A stretch of 64,000 nt of DNA, taken from contig NZ_CSTD01000001.1 of assembly GCF_001053185.1 (NCBI RefSeq), forward strand, positions 618,761 through 682,760. Reading direction: 5' to 3'. A program made the position numbers and the translations under genes. The stretch is from Mycobacterium bohemicum DSM 44277. GTDB taxonomy: Bacteria; Actinomycetota; Actinomycetes; Mycobacteriales; Mycobacteriaceae. Below are positions 1-9,356 of the stretch, one piece after another. Positions within the stretch are counted from its first letter, which is position 1. Each line of letters starts with the position of its first letter. Below the pieces are notes generated by a model that worked only from the letters and a program-made list of their open reading frames with translations, did not search any database and was not told the DNA's origin.

Positions 1-1
1 G

Positions 2-556
2 CAAGTCCAGGTGGTCTTCGCCCGCGGCCGATACGAACCACCGGGGCCGGGCGTGCTGGGCAGCGCGTTCATCGACGCGCTGCAGTCCAAGGCGGGCAAC
101 AAGAACATCGGCGTGTACGCCGTGCGCTACCCCGCGGACACGCAGATCGACATCGGCGCCAACGACATGAGCCACCACGTCCAGGACATGGTCAACAACT
201 GCCCGAACACCCGGCTGGTGCTGGGCGGCTACTCACTGGGCGCCGCGGTCACCGACGTGGTGCTCGCGGCGCCGATCAGCGCGTTCGGTTTCGACAGCCC
301 GCTGCCGCCGGGCATCGACCAGCACGTCGCCGCCGTCGCCCTGTTCGGCAACGGCAGCCAATGGGTGGGGCCGATCACGAACTTCAACCCGATCTACAGC
401 GACAGGACCATCGAGCTGTGCCACGGCGACGACCCGATCTGCAACCCGGCCGACCCGCACACCTGGCAGGCCAACTGGCCGCAACATCTCGCCAATGCCT
501 ACATCCAGGCCGGCATGGCGAACCAGGCGGCCGACTTCGTCGCCAGCAGGATCTAG
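2..556 (+). CDS. Cutinase family serine esterase (5' end cut by window)
   Basis: The reading frame is open from base 2, so the start codon and signal peptide lie outside the window. The visible 184 residues are an alpha/beta-hydrolase of the cutinase family, which in mycobacteria are secreted esterases or lipases. The nucleophile elbow GGYSLG is present (usually GYSQG in the family). Downstream, LCHGDDPIC and a later WPQH segment carry the Asp and His of the triad, and the paired cysteines typical of cutinases are visible. It is convergent with the P-type ATPase gene that follows. The family assignment is firm; the exact lipid or ester substrate cannot be told. Confidence 0.9.
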   Translation, partial: QVQVVFARGRYEPPGPGVLGSAFIDALQSKAGNKNIGVYAVRYPADTQIDIGANDMSHHVQDMVNNCPNTRLVLGGYSLGAAVTDVVLAAPISAFGFDSPLPPGIDQHVAAVALFGNGSQWVGPITNFNPIYSDRTIELCHGDDPICNPADPHTWQANWPQHLANAYIQAGMANQAADFVASRI

Positions 557-588
557 GCGATCGCACCACACAGCTGTCCCCAGCGGCG

Positions 589-3033
589 TCAGACTCGGGC
601 GCCGGCGATTTCAGACTTGTCGCGGCGAGGATGGCGGTCGAGCCACCAGTAGGCGGCGAGCTTGACCCGGTCGTTGAATAAAAACCACACCACCGCGTAG
701 GCCCACACGACACCGGCCCAACGCCACCCGAGCGGCGTCATCGCCGCACCGTACACGGCGATCAGGGTGGCCACCGTTTGCGCGGTGATGACCGCGCCCA
801 GCAACAACCGTGCGGGCGCGGGCCCTGACCAGAACGGGCCGCGGGAGCGGGTCAGGAAGATGGTCAGCTGGCCGGCGACCGACAGCTTCAGGTAGATCAT
901 GGTGCGGATCAGGTCGTGGTTGAGGCCGAAGACCTTGTCGGCGATGAAGAACAGCGTGAAGGTCGCGACGACACCGACGACACCCAGTACGGTCGCGATG
1001 GTCAGCACCGCGCGCATGTCCCACTTGACGGGCTTGGCCGAGCCGCGCACGTGATCGTAGGCGATCGACAGGATCGCGCCGTCGTTGAGCAGCGCCAGGA
1101 ACACGATCATCGCGGCGGTGACCGGGAAGAAGTTCATGAAGACCACGGCCAGGGTGATCAGCAGCAGTACCCGGATGGTTTCGGCGATGCGGTAGGTGGC
1201 GTAGCTGGTCAGCCGGGCGAAGATTTCGCGGGCGAGCCCGATCGCGGACACGATCACCGACAACCCGGGCGCCAGCAGCACCACGTCCGCGGCTGCGCGG
1301 GCCGCGTCGGTGGCCCCGGATACCGCGATGCCGGCGTCGGCCTGCTTGAGGGCGGGGGCGTCGTTGACGCCGTCGCCGGTCATCCCGACGATATGCCCGC
1401 GGGCCTGCAATAGCCGCACGATGCGGTACTTGTGCTCGGGGAACACCTGCGCGAACCCGTCGGTCCTCTCCACCCGCGCGCCGAGGTCGTCGCCGTCAGC
1501 GGCGTCGTCGAGCATGCCGGCGTCGAGAATCTGCTCGCCCAGGCCGACCTGACGGGCGATCTCGCGGCCGATGGCGACCTGGTCACCGGTGACCATCTTG
1601 ACGTCGATGCCCAGTTCCCTGGCGGCCGCGATGGTCGCCGCGGAATCGTCCCGCGGCGGGTCGGCCAGCGCCAGCACACCCATCAGTCGCCAGGAACCGT
1701 CGCCGTCCGTACGGGCCACACCCAGGGATCGGTATCCGCGGGTCGCGAACCGTTCCACCACGTCGTTGACCTCGGCGGCGGCGCCATCACCGTCGCACAG
1801 CGCGGCGATGACCTGGGGCGCTCCCTTGCTGACCCGGAAAACCCGACCGCCGGAGTCGCGGACCAGCGCTTCCGTGCGCTTGCTGACCGGGTCGAACGGG
1901 ACGAACCGGTCGACCGACGCCCACGGCCGCCGCTCGCCGACGGCGGTGAGCACCGCCAGATCGATGGGGTCGTTGTCTTCGGCGCGCGAAGCCAGCGCGG
2001 CCGCGACCAGCAGCTCGTCCTCGCTCACGGCGGTGGCGGTCCAGCGGGCGGTGAGCGCAAGCCGGTTCTGAGTCAGGGTGCCGGTCTTGTCCGAGCACAA
2101 CAGGTCGATGCCGCCCAGCTCCTCAACCGCGGGCAGGTGGCTGACCACCGCCTCGTGGCGCGCCAGCTGCCGCGCGCCGATCGCCATGGTCACCGACAGC
2201 ACCGCCGGCAGCGCCACCGGGATCGAGGCTATGGTCACCACCAGCGCGAACTCCAGCGTCTGCAGCACCGGGTTGCCGCGGACCAGCGATATCACCACGG
2301 TCAGGGTGACCAGCGCGAGCGCGATCACGATCAGGTAGTTGGCGATGCGGAGCACCGCGCGCTGGAAGTGACTGACGGTGCCGGCGCTCTCGACGAGCGC
2401 GGTGGTCTTCCCCATGTATGACGACGCCCCCGTGGCGCACACCAGGGCGTCGGCCTCACCGCGGACCAGCACCGACCCGGAATACACGCTGTCGCCCCGC
2501 CCGCGGCTGACGGCCAGTGATTCGCCGGTGAGCGCCGACTGATCGACCTCGAGGGTGACGTCGTCGAGGACGCGCAGGTCGGCCGGCACCACGTCACCGA
2601 GCCGCACGCGCACAACATCGCCGGGAACGAGCTCACGCACCGCCACCGTGAGCCATGCGCCGTCGCGCAACACCCGCGCCTCGGTAGCCAGCCGCTGCTT
2701 CAGCGCCGCGATCGCGTTGGCCGCCTGGTGCTCCTCGAAGAAGGCGACCAGCCCGTTCATCGCCAGCAGTACCCCGATGATCGCCGCGTCGGTCCAGTGC
2801 CGGGCGGCCACCGACAACGCCAGAGCGACCTCGATCATCCACGGTATCGGCGCCCAGAAATAACCCAGAAACTCCAGCACCGGATTGCGCTGCCGTTCGG
2901 CGATTTCGTTGGGGCCGTAGCGCTCCAGCCTCTGCTGGGCCTCGGCCGTCGTCAAACCCGCTGCGGAGCTGCCCAATTCGGCCAGTAACTGGGGCAGGGG
3001 CAACTCGGTGAGCTTGTCGGTGGCATGTGTCAC
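589..3033 (-). CDS. Plasma-membrane proton-efflux P-type ATPase (type IIIA)
   Basis: An 814-residue P-type ATPase with all core motifs: TGES in the actuator domain (residues 169-172), the phosphorylated Asp315 in DKTGTLT, and the hinge motif GDGVNDAP around residue 550. The transmembrane ion-site motif is IPVALP (about 271-276), without the Cys of heavy-metal pumps. There are no N-terminal metal-binding domains, and about ten hydrophobic segments are visible. This fits H+-exporting ATPases of the plant and fungal plasma-membrane type, also found in some bacteria, so ATP-driven proton export at the inner membrane is the likely role. It starts at an ATG and appears monocistronic. A Mg or Ca substrate is less likely but not excluded. 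Confidence 0.88.
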   Translation of the reverse strand: MTHATDKLTELPLPQLLAELGSSAAGLTTAEAQQRLERYGPNEIAERQRNPVLEFLGYFWAPIPWMIEVALALSVAARHWTDAAIIGVLLAMNGLVAFFEEHQAANAIAALKQRLATEARVLRDGAWLTVAVRELVPGDVVRVRLGDVVPADLRVLDDVTLEVDQSALTGESLAVSRGRGDSVYSGSVLVRGEADALVCATGASSYMGKTTALVESAGTVSHFQRAVLRIANYLIVIALALVTLTVVISLVRGNPVLQTLEFALVVTIASIPVALPAVLSVTMAIGARQLARHEAVVSHLPAVEELGGIDLLCSDKTGTLTQNRLALTARWTATAVSEDELLVAAALASRAEDNDPIDLAVLTAVGERRPWASVDRFVPFDPVSKRTEALVRDSGGRVFRVSKGAPQVIAALCDGDGAAAEVNDVVERFATRGYRSLGVARTDGDGSWRLMGVLALADPPRDDSAATIAAARELGIDVKMVTGDQVAIGREIARQVGLGEQILDAGMLDDAADGDDLGARVERTDGFAQVFPEHKYRIVRLLQARGHIVGMTGDGVNDAPALKQADAGIAVSGATDAARAAADVVLLAPGLSVIVSAIGLAREIFARLTSYATYRIAETIRVLLLITLAVVFMNFFPVTAAMIVFLALLNDGAILSIAYDHVRGSAKPVKWDMRAVLTIATVLGVVGVVATFTLFFIADKVFGLNHDLIRTMIYLKLSVAGQLTIFLTRSRGPFWSGPAPARLLLGAVITAQTVATLIAVYGAAMTPLGWRWAGVVWAYAVVWFLFNDRVKLAAYWWLDRHPRRDKSEIAGARV

Positions 3034-3295
3034 CGCTGCTCTCCCTCCAGGATTCGTCGCGTGCCATCGACATTGGCATCGTCGCCGGAGAGAAACTAGG
3101 GCCGAAACGCCTCTAGTCGACGGACCTTCGCCGGCGACGCGACGGGCGCACGGACATCAGCAGAGGGGGCTGCCGGACGGTTTTGCCGCCGGGGCTATAG
3201 ATGCGATATGCCGGGTCAGGTGAACCGGTGAGCCGAAAACCCTGAAGGTCGCCGTTGAATTGCTCCGGCGACGGGATTTTTCGGGGACGCGAAAT

Positions 3296-3604
3296 TCAGG
3301 CCGGGGTGTTGTTGCTGGTGCAGATCGTGAAGTCGCGGGTGGCCGACGTGGCGGAACGCTGGCGGAACCGGGCGGAGGGGTGGCGGCGCATGGCTTCCCC
3401 GCGCTCGCGGGCGTGGCGCTGGGCAGCAAGCCATACCGGGTGCGAGTGCAGGAAAATGACCGTTGCTCCTGATGAATTCGCCACGATCCCCAACTCCTCC
3501 CAGGTCCGACCTGTAATGCCATTAACGGTGGTTATCGGTTCGTGATTCCAGGATGCCCCCCATTTCCTGAGACCAAACCACGCCCGAAGATGAAAATTGG
3601 CCAT
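3296..3604 (-). CDS. Small hypothetical protein
   Basis: A 102-residue reading frame that I do not recognise. It is kept because its ATG is preceded by a strong ribosome-binding site (AGGGAGGAATTC just before the ATG on the minus strand) and because it sits divergently from the GH16 gene. The first 60 residues look like plausible protein (Trp- and His-containing). The C-terminal third is rich in Arg and Ser and may be read-through of a decayed gene. No signal peptide or membrane segment is visible. An overlapping plus-strand frame has no comparable ribosome-binding site. Confidence 0.4.
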   Translation of the reverse strand: MANFHLRAWFGLRKWGASWNHEPITTVNGITGRTWEELGIVANSSGATVIFLHSHPVWLAAQRHARERGEAMRRHPSARFRQRSATSATRDFTICTSNNTPA

Positions 3605-3732
3605 GAATTCCTCCCTATTTCCGTCGGCGCCTTGGGGCGGCCGCCTCCGGGCGGAGTGGCGCGAGGGACGTTAGCGGCTGCCACCGACAGCTTTTCGGTT
3701 TCGGGGCCAACCGCACCGGCTGCTATCGTCGC

Positions 3733-4566
3733 TTGCTTATGCCGGAGATGGATCGCCGCCGCATGGTGCTGACGACCGGGATCGGGGTGCTGGCCACCGC
3801 CATGCCGATCCCCGAGGCCCGCGCCCTGCCGCGCCGGATCGCACCGCCCGCCGCCCCCAGCGGCCAGACCGGAACCTACGTCTTTCAGGACGAGTTCGAC
3901 GGCGCGGCCGGCTCGGCCCCCGACGCGTCGAAGTGGACGGTGGCGCGGGCGCGCGAGCAGATCAAGGACCCGACGTATTGGGAGCTGCCGGAGCACATCG
4001 GTCAATACCGCGACGACCGGCAGAACGTGTTCCTCGACGGCAAGTCCAACCTGGTGCTGCGCGCCGCCAAGGACGGGCCGACCTACTACAGCGGCAAGGT
4101 GCAGAGCCTCTGGCGCGGCGGCGTCGGCCACACCTGGGAGGCCCGCATCAAGCTGGACTGCCTGACCCCCGGGTGCTGGCCTGCGTTCTGGATGGGCAAC
4201 GAGGGCGAGGGCGAGATCGACACCATGGAGTGGTACGGCAACGGCAGCTGGCCGTCGGCCACCACCGTGCACGCCAAGGCGAACGGCGGCGAGTGGAAGA
4301 CCCACAACATCGCCGTCGACAGCGCCTGGCACACCTGGCGGGTCCAGTGGGACGAGGCCGGGATCCGCTTCTGGAAGGACTACGCCGAGGGCGCCCAGCC
4401 CTATTTCGACGTGCCGGCGAGCTCGCTGCCGGACTGGCCGTTCAACGGCCCCGGCTACACGGTCTATCCCGTCTTCAACCTCGCGGTGGCGGGGTCCGGC
4501 GGCGGGGACCCCACCTCGGGCAGCTACCCGGCCCAGATGCTCGTCGACTACCTGCGAGTTTGGTAA
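3733..4566 (+). CDS. Secreted glycoside hydrolase family 16 (beta-glucanase-like), Rv0315-like
   Basis: A 277-residue protein with an N-terminal twin-arginine-like signal (MDRRRM followed by a hydrophobic stretch ending in EARA). The body is a GH16 fold: the catalytic signature GEIDTMEWYG holds nucleophile Glu161, Asp163 and acid/base Glu166, followed by WPSATTVHA and the C-terminal MLVDYLRVW typical of laminarinase-like GH16. The start at TTG 3733 gives the MLMPEMDRRR opening that I recall for the M. tuberculosis homologue Rv0315; ATG 3739 is the alternative. Cleavage of beta-1,3-glucan-like polymers outside the cell is the family role, but the physiological substrate is not known. It ends 4 bp before a convergent methyltransferase. 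Confidence 0.9.
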   Translation: MLMPEMDRRRMVLTTGIGVLATAMPIPEARALPRRIAPPAAPSGQTGTYVFQDEFDGAAGSAPDASKWTVARAREQIKDPTYWELPEHIGQYRDDRQNVFLDGKSNLVLRAAKDGPTYYSGKVQSLWRGGVGHTWEARIKLDCLTPGCWPAFWMGNEGEGEIDTMEWYGNGSWPSATTVHAKANGGEWKTHNIAVDSAWHTWRVQWDEAGIRFWKDYAEGAQPYFDVPASSLPDWPFNGPGYTVYPVFNLAVAGSGGGDPTSGSYPAQMLVDYLRVW

Positions 4567-4570
4567 GCGC

Positions 4571-5413
4571 TCACCGAGTCAGCAGGGCGAAGGCGCTCCA
4601 CGACCGGCCGCCCGGGCGCCGCGGATCCGGTTCCGGCAGCCACGTCAGCGGGCGCATCATCAGCGGCAGGCGTTGCAACCGCCGGGCCGCCTTGTACAGC
4701 GCTTCCCACCTGGCCACGCGCCAGCCCAGATCCTCGAAGAAGGCCAGCCCGTTCTCGGGCGCGAACCGGAACGGGGCGTTCTGCATCATGCCGGCCATCT
4801 TGTCGTTCATCATCTTCTTCAGGCCCGGACCGCCGAAGTCGAGCATCCACCACGCGACCTCCGGTCGCTGGAAGGCCGCCGAGAGCGCGGCGACGTCGGC
4901 GTCGTCGAGATAGACCAGCAGGCCCTCGGTCAGGATCAGCGCCTTGCTGGCGCCGCGCAGCGCCTCGTCGAGGAAGGCGTCGCGGGCCCGCGGGTCGGCC
5001 AGGTCGACCGCGGTCCGCGTCAACCGGCAGCGCGGTACCTGGTCGGCGAGCAACTCCGTTTTTTCGCCGAGGAGCCTCGGCAGGTCCCCCTCGATCCAGG
5101 TCAAGTCGGCCGGCAGGTCGAGGCGGTAGGGCCGGGTGTCCAGGCCGGCGGCCAGGTTCAGCACCCGGTCGCAACCGTTGGCGATGGCGTCGGCGATCGC
5201 ATCGTCGATGAGCTTGGTGCGCGCGACCAGCCACCACCCGTCGCGGGTCCCCCTGGGGGCCTTGGCGACGATCGCCCGGCCCTGGTCACCGGCGAGGCGT
5301 TCGGCGAGCGGGTCGTGGAACAACGCGTCGGGACGGGCTGATTCGGTCGCCCGGTGGAGCGCCGTCCACCGCGCCGTGTCGGACACATGGGTGATCGCGC
5401 CGCTGGCTGCCAT
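4571..5413 (-). CDS. LCM-type SAM-dependent methyltransferase
   Basis: 280 residues resembling the leucine-carboxyl-methyltransferase (LCM/Ppm1-type) family that is expanded in mycobacteria. The SAM-binding core VLNLAAGLDTRPYRL (glycine-rich loop), the acidic strand end IEGDLP and the family motif LTEGLLVYLDD are all visible. The C-terminal half has the usual Trp- and Phe-rich lid. These enzymes are thought to O-methylate small molecules or lipids; the acceptor here is unknown. It is convergent with the GH16 gene, and the decayed secreted-protein copy lies just upstream. Confidence 0.88.
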   Translation of the reverse strand: MAASGAITHVSDTARWTALHRATESARPDALFHDPLAERLAGDQGRAIVAKAPRGTRDGWWLVARTKLIDDAIADAIANGCDRVLNLAAGLDTRPYRLDLPADLTWIEGDLPRLLGEKTELLADQVPRCRLTRTAVDLADPRARDAFLDEALRGASKALILTEGLLVYLDDADVAALSAAFQRPEVAWWMLDFGGPGLKKMMNDKMAGMMQNAPFRFAPENGLAFFEDLGWRVARWEALYKAARRLQRLPLMMRPLTWLPEPDPRRPGGRSWSAFALLTR

Positions 5414-5436
5414 ACGTTGCGTTATAGCAGCACGCG

Positions 5437-5780
5437 CTATTGCCCGGCCTTGCCCCCGGCGAACCAGGCCTCCGTCACCGCCCGGGTCTGCGGGGGCCGG
5501 GAGCGGTCAATGCAGGTGCCCTCGCCCTGGCCGGGCAGCCACAGTACGGCGGGGTTGGGGCCGCAGGGTCAGCGCGAACGGATCGGGTGTCGCGGGGCCC
5601 TGCACGGGCGGCAGCGCGCCCGAGTACGTCACCCGGTGCAGGCTCCGGTTCCACGGATTGTCGACGCACAGCAGTCTTCCGGGCGTCGACGGCCAGCAGG
5701 CGTTGGCGGTGGCCGCGCTCGGTGAGCAGTAGTAGACGTTGTCCGCGACGGCCGACGGCGACGGGAGCCGGGCGGCGGTC
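5437..5780 (-). pseudogene. Decayed tandem copy of the adjacent secreted protein
   Basis: Translating the minus strand just past the stop of the 5779-6462 gene gives a second, clearly homologous stretch (SPSAVADNVYYC, CWPSTPGRLLCVDNPW, PPVQGPATPDPFAL). The frame then breaks and continues as NPAVLWLPGQGEGTCIDRS and TRAVTEAWFAGG before a TAG at 5437-5439. The signal peptide, the first ~70 residues and an internal block of about 30 residues (the Cys-containing DGGTRC to SCDS region of the intact copy) are missing. It is therefore a 5'-truncated, frameshifted tandem duplicate and unlikely to be expressed as a protein. Confidence 0.8.
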
Positions 5781-6462
5781 AATCTCCGGCGAACCACACC
5801 GTGGTGACGGCGCGAGTCTCGGGCTGCGGAAAGTGGGGGTTCGCTGCGCCCAGTTGGCCGACTTTGACCGTCCAAACCAGACTCGAACGGTCGATGCAGC
5901 TCCCGGCGCCCTGGCTGGGCAGCCACAGCACCGAGGTGTTCGGGTTGGCGGAGTCGCAGCTGTAGACGCCCACGTAGCCGTCGTCGCGCCCACCCCAGGC
6001 GCCGCCGTGGCGAAGCGTGCAACGTGTGCCGCCGTCGAGAACCAGCGCAAACGGGTCGGGTGTTGCGGGGTGGAGCACGGGCGGGAGCTGACCGCCGTAG
6101 GCCACCCGATTCAACCGATTGTCCCAGGGGTTGTCCACGCACAGCAGCGTCCCGGGGGTGGACGGCCAGCACGTGCCGGCGTCGGCCACCGCGGGCAGGC
6201 ACGAGTAGATGTTGTCGGCCACGGCCGACGGCGACGGTGTCGTGCAGTCGTTGACGGCGGGAAGGTTACCGTCCGGAGGCACCTCGTGGTAGCCGTTGAC
6301 CGGCTGTCCGTTGGGCCCGACGGCGACCGCGGTGATGACCTGGGTGGGCGGCGGATCGGCGGCCGCCGGCCCGACCGGCGAACACACGGCCATCATCATG
6401 GTGAAGATCGACGGCAGGGCAACTCGCGACACCACATGCACCGGGCTCACCTCTTCATCCAA
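5779..6462 (-). CDS. Secreted Cys-containing hypothetical protein
   Basis: 227 residues with an N-terminal signal peptide (a hydrophobic core ending near GPAAADPPP), then a region with about eight cysteines in patterns such as NDCTTP, YSCLP, GTCWPSTPGTLLCVD, TRCTL, YSCDS and GSCIDRS, suggesting disulphides outside the membrane. It ends in TTVWFAGD. I do not recognise a named family. A decayed copy of its C-terminal two thirds lies directly downstream, so the gene was once tandemly duplicated. It is divergent from the 6582 oxidoreductase with about 120 bp between them. Confidence 0.75.
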   Translation of the reverse strand: MDEEVSPVHVVSRVALPSIFTMMMAVCSPVGPAAADPPPTQVITAVAVGPNGQPVNGYHEVPPDGNLPAVNDCTTPSPSAVADNIYSCLPAVADAGTCWPSTPGTLLCVDNPWDNRLNRVAYGGQLPPVLHPATPDPFALVLDGGTRCTLRHGGAWGGRDDGYVGVYSCDSANPNTSVLWLPSQGAGSCIDRSSLVWTVKVGQLGAANPHFPQPETRAVTTVWFAGD

Positions 6463-6581
6463 ACCCCCGGTGCAGCTTATAGCGCTCCCCTCCCGCGCGC
6501 CGTTGGTCGATCGGGCGGTACGGCCTTGCGTGCGTCGCGGCCGGTGGCTGGTCTTCGGGCGTCCTTGGGTACCGTGCGTTC

Positions 6582-7592
6582 ATGACCGAACGAAACCGCC
6601 GCTTCCTCCTCCGCGAACGACCCAGCGGACGCATCGGGCCGGACACCTTCGAGCTGAGGGAGGAGGCGGTTCCCGAGCTCGGCGACGGGGAGGCGCTCGT
6701 TCGCGTCGACTGGATCTCGCTCGACCCGACGAACCGCATGTGGATCAACGACACCCCCACATATCTGCCGCCGGTCGGCCTCGGCGAGGTCATGCGCGCC
6801 GCCGGGCTCGGCCGGGTCGTGGCGTCGAAGAATCCCAATTACGTTGTCGGGCAGACGGTTCAGGGCCTGCTCGGCTGGCAGGAGTATGCGGTCGTCTCGG
6901 CCACGTCGATGGTCAATCCCGTCGACGTCGCCGAGGGCGTCTCGCCGAGCGCCTATCTGGGTGCGCTGGGCATGACCGGGCTCACGGCATGGGTCGGGAT
7001 CCGCGACATCGGCAAGCCGCAGCCGGGCCAGACGGTCGTCGTGTCGGCGGCGGCGGGCGCGGTCGGCTCGGTCGCCGGGCAGCTCGCCAAGGTCTCCGGC
7101 GCGCGGGTGGTCGGCATCGCCGGCGGACCGGAGAAATGCGCGCTGCTCACCGAGCAGCTGGGGTTCGACGCGGCCGTCGACCACCGCGCCGATGACTGGG
7201 CCGCCCAACTCGCCGCGGCGACCCCGGACGGCATCGACGTCGACTTCGAGAACGTCGGTGGCCAACTCATGGACGCGGTGTTCGCGCGGCTCAACATCGG
7301 CGCCCGCGTCGCGCTCTGCGGGCTGATCTCCGGCTACAACGCGGCCGATCCCCCGCCGGGCCCGCGGGCGTTCGGCAACCTGCTCGTGCAGCGGGCCATG
7401 GTGCAGGGCTTCATCGTCCTCGACCACTTCGGCCGGGCCGCGGAGGCGATCGGAGAGATCGGCGGCCTCATCGCCGACGGCAAGCTCAAGCCGCTGGAGA
7501 CGGTGGTCGAGGGCTTCGAGCAACTGCCCACGGCGATCAACATGCTCTTCGACGGCAAGAACGTCGGCAAGCTGGTCGTCAAACTCGGCTGA
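6582..7592 (+). CDS. Zinc-independent MDR family NADP-dependent oxidoreductase
   Basis: 336 residues of the medium-chain dehydrogenase/reductase superfamily, closest in layout to leukotriene-B4 12-hydroxydehydrogenase / alkenal reductases. The N-terminal domain has SLDPTNRMWI, and the Rossmann fold carries the loop VSAAAGAVGSVAGQLAK (about 150-166). The segment IDVDFENVGG and a C-terminal LKPLETVVEGFEQLP are typical of this subgroup. No zinc-binding Cys cluster is present. NAD(P)H-dependent reduction of an activated alkene or quinone is the expected chemistry. It is convergent with the next methyltransferase (3 bp apart). Confidence 0.9.
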   Translation: MTERNRRFLLRERPSGRIGPDTFELREEAVPELGDGEALVRVDWISLDPTNRMWINDTPTYLPPVGLGEVMRAAGLGRVVASKNPNYVVGQTVQGLLGWQEYAVVSATSMVNPVDVAEGVSPSAYLGALGMTGLTAWVGIRDIGKPQPGQTVVVSAAAGAVGSVAGQLAKVSGARVVGIAGGPEKCALLTEQLGFDAAVDHRADDWAAQLAAATPDGIDVDFENVGGQLMDAVFARLNIGARVALCGLISGYNAADPPPGPRAFGNLLVQRAMVQGFIVLDHFGRAAEAIGEIGGLIADGKLKPLETVVEGFEQLPTAINMLFDGKNVGKLVVKLG

Positions 7593-7595
7593 CCG

Positions 7596-8435
7596 TCAGC
7601 CGAACTCGAGCAGCGTGTAGGCGCCGCGGAACGCCTTCGTAGGCCCGAACTGCCAGAAGCTCGGGTAGAGGGTCCCGAAGAACGTGCCCCGGCCCGTGGG
7701 CATCGGGAGGTCGTGAACCGCCCGCACGCCGGGCATGGTGTGGACCAGATCCGCCAGTTGATTCGGCGAGAGGCTGAACGGCATCGGCGGCACCCGGTAG
7801 TGCTTGGACGAACGCAGCCCCTTGCGTCCGGCGACCCTCTTGACGATCGTGGGCGGCAGGTCGAAGAACATCTGCCCGCCGGGCAACCGCTTGGCGCACT
7901 GCGCGATCAGCCCCATCGCCTCGGACGGTTGCAGGTACATCAGCAGGCCCTCGGCGGTGACGAACACCCCGTGGGTGGTGTCGACCTTGTCGATCCAGCT
8001 GTAGTCCAGCGCGGATTGCGCCAGATAGGTGATCCGCGGCGACTGCGGGAGCAGCCGGCGGCGCAGTTCGATGACCGGCGGCAAATCGACTGACACCCAG
8101 GCGAATTGGGCGTCGGGCAGGGCCCGGTCCAGCCGCCAGAAGGTGGTCTGGAAGCCTTCGGCGAGCGCGACGACGGTGGCCTTGGGGTGCGTTCCGAGGT
8201 AGTCGATCGCGCACCGGTCGACGGCCAGGGAGCGCAACGCCATCTCCTGGCCCCTGCGCCCGAATTTCTCGAAGTCGAAGTCGATGGAGTCGACGAGGCG
8301 GACGGCCATCGGGTCATCGATGATCGGGTCGGGGAGCCCGGCCTGATGGGCCCTGCCGTAGAGGGTCATCAGGGCCGTCTCGGAGACGCCGGTCAGGATG
8401 CTGGCGTCGACCTTCTCGTTCGCTGCGCGTTCCAT
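7596..8435 (-). CDS. LCM-type SAM-dependent methyltransferase (second copy)
   Basis: 279 residues from ATG 8435 (MERAANEK...). The frame is open further upstream, but that part is arginine-rich and implausible. The family marks are TLYGRAHQA, DDPMAVRLVD, the SAM loop VVALAEGFQTTFWRLD, WVSVDLPPVIELRRRLLP and VTAEGLLMYLQP. It groups with polyketide-associated LCM methyltransferases rather than with its neighbour at 4571. The acceptor is unknown. It is co-oriented with the SOUL gene 50 bp upstream, so the two could share a transcript. Confidence 0.88.
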   Translation of the reverse strand: MERAANEKVDASILTGVSETALMTLYGRAHQAGLPDPIIDDPMAVRLVDSIDFDFEKFGRRGQEMALRSLAVDRCAIDYLGTHPKATVVALAEGFQTTFWRLDRALPDAQFAWVSVDLPPVIELRRRLLPQSPRITYLAQSALDYSWIDKVDTTHGVFVTAEGLLMYLQPSEAMGLIAQCAKRLPGGQMFFDLPPTIVKRVAGRKGLRSSKHYRVPPMPFSLSPNQLADLVHTMPGVRAVHDLPMPTGRGTFFGTLYPSFWQFGPTKAFRGAYTLLEFG

Positions 8436-8487
8436 CACGCCAGACCGTACCGGCTTGGGGCTGTGGCGGGGGCGTCCGGCACCGCGG

Positions 8488-9144
8488 CTAGACCGGTGCC
8501 TGTTCCGCGTCCACCGGGACCGCGATCTCGCTGCGGCGTACCATGGGCAGCGTCCAGGGCGGGTCGTAGAACCACGCCTCGGCGTCACCTGTGGGCTCGA
8601 TCCCGTTGTCCTGCAAGGCTTTCAGCAGATCACTGGTGCGGGCGGCGACCGCCTTGGGGCTGCGGTCGCCGCTGAATCGCAGCACCGCCACGGTCTCGGG
8701 GGCCACGGTGACCAGCCGGACCCGATCGTCTTTGGGCGTCGGCAGCGTCTCCATCGTCCACTTCGAGGGCATGAAGAACCGGATCACCGAGCCGTTCTCG
8801 CCGCCGGTGGCCTGGACCACCGGCGCGGTCATCGCGATCTGCTGGCCGCCCCGCGCCGACTGCTGGCTGACGGGTGCGGTCATCGCGATCGCCTGATTGC
8901 CGCGATTTCCGCCGAAGATGTAACCCGCCAGCCTCCGGAAGCCCTCGTTGCGGGCGCTGTTCTCGTCGTCGAGGACCGTCGTCTCGGCGGCGATGCGCGG
9001 GCCGTAGCGGCGAATTTCGACGGAGTCGGTGAGCTGACGGCTCGTGTACTTCGGTTCCTCGGCGCCGACGCGGATGCCGACGACGCCCAACATCCCCTCG
9101 ACAACCTGCTCGGCCAGCTTGATGGGGTTCAGCAATGGGTTCAT
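8488..9144 (-). CDS. SOUL family heme-binding protein
   Basis: 218 residues from ATG 9144. SOUL/HEBP family marks are the opening EEPKYTSRQLTDSVEIRRYGPRIAAET, the repeated IAMTAPV segment (seen twice, flanking SQQSARGGQQ), FFMPSKWTMETLPTPKD, a VAVLRFSG strand and the C-terminal AWFYDPPWTLPMVRRSEIAV. In the family these proteins bind heme or tetrapyrroles with modest affinity; a direct role here is inferred only. There is no clear signal peptide, although the first 25 residues are mildly hydrophobic. It is followed by the methyltransferase at 7596. Confidence 0.85.
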   Translation of the reverse strand: MNPLLNPIKLAEQVVEGMLGVVGIRVGAEEPKYTSRQLTDSVEIRRYGPRIAAETTVLDDENSARNEGFRRLAGYIFGGNRGNQAIAMTAPVSQQSARGGQQIAMTAPVVQATGGENGSVIRFFMPSKWTMETLPTPKDDRVRLVTVAPETVAVLRFSGDRSPKAVAARTSDLLKALQDNGIEPTGDAEAWFYDPPWTLPMVRRSEIAVPVDAEQAPV

Positions 9145-9356
9145 CGGGATCGTGCCTTCCGTATCGCGGGGCCGGGCGGGGGGTCGCCCGGTGCTCCCCC
9201 ATGATTGCCCGGTTTGCCGGATTGGGCCACCTCCCCGGCGCCAGCCCGCGCAGAGTCCCCGGCGCGGCCGGTTGGGATCGGTAGCGGCGCCGGCGTCCTG
9301 TACTTGCGGCAACGACGTCGCCAAGGGGGCGGCGCCACACGAAAGGAAGTCAGCAG

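Noticed and set aside
3255..3545. Plus-strand 96-codon frame in the gap before the GH16 gene
   Set aside because: It has no ribosome-binding site, while the overlapping minus-strand frame has a strong one.
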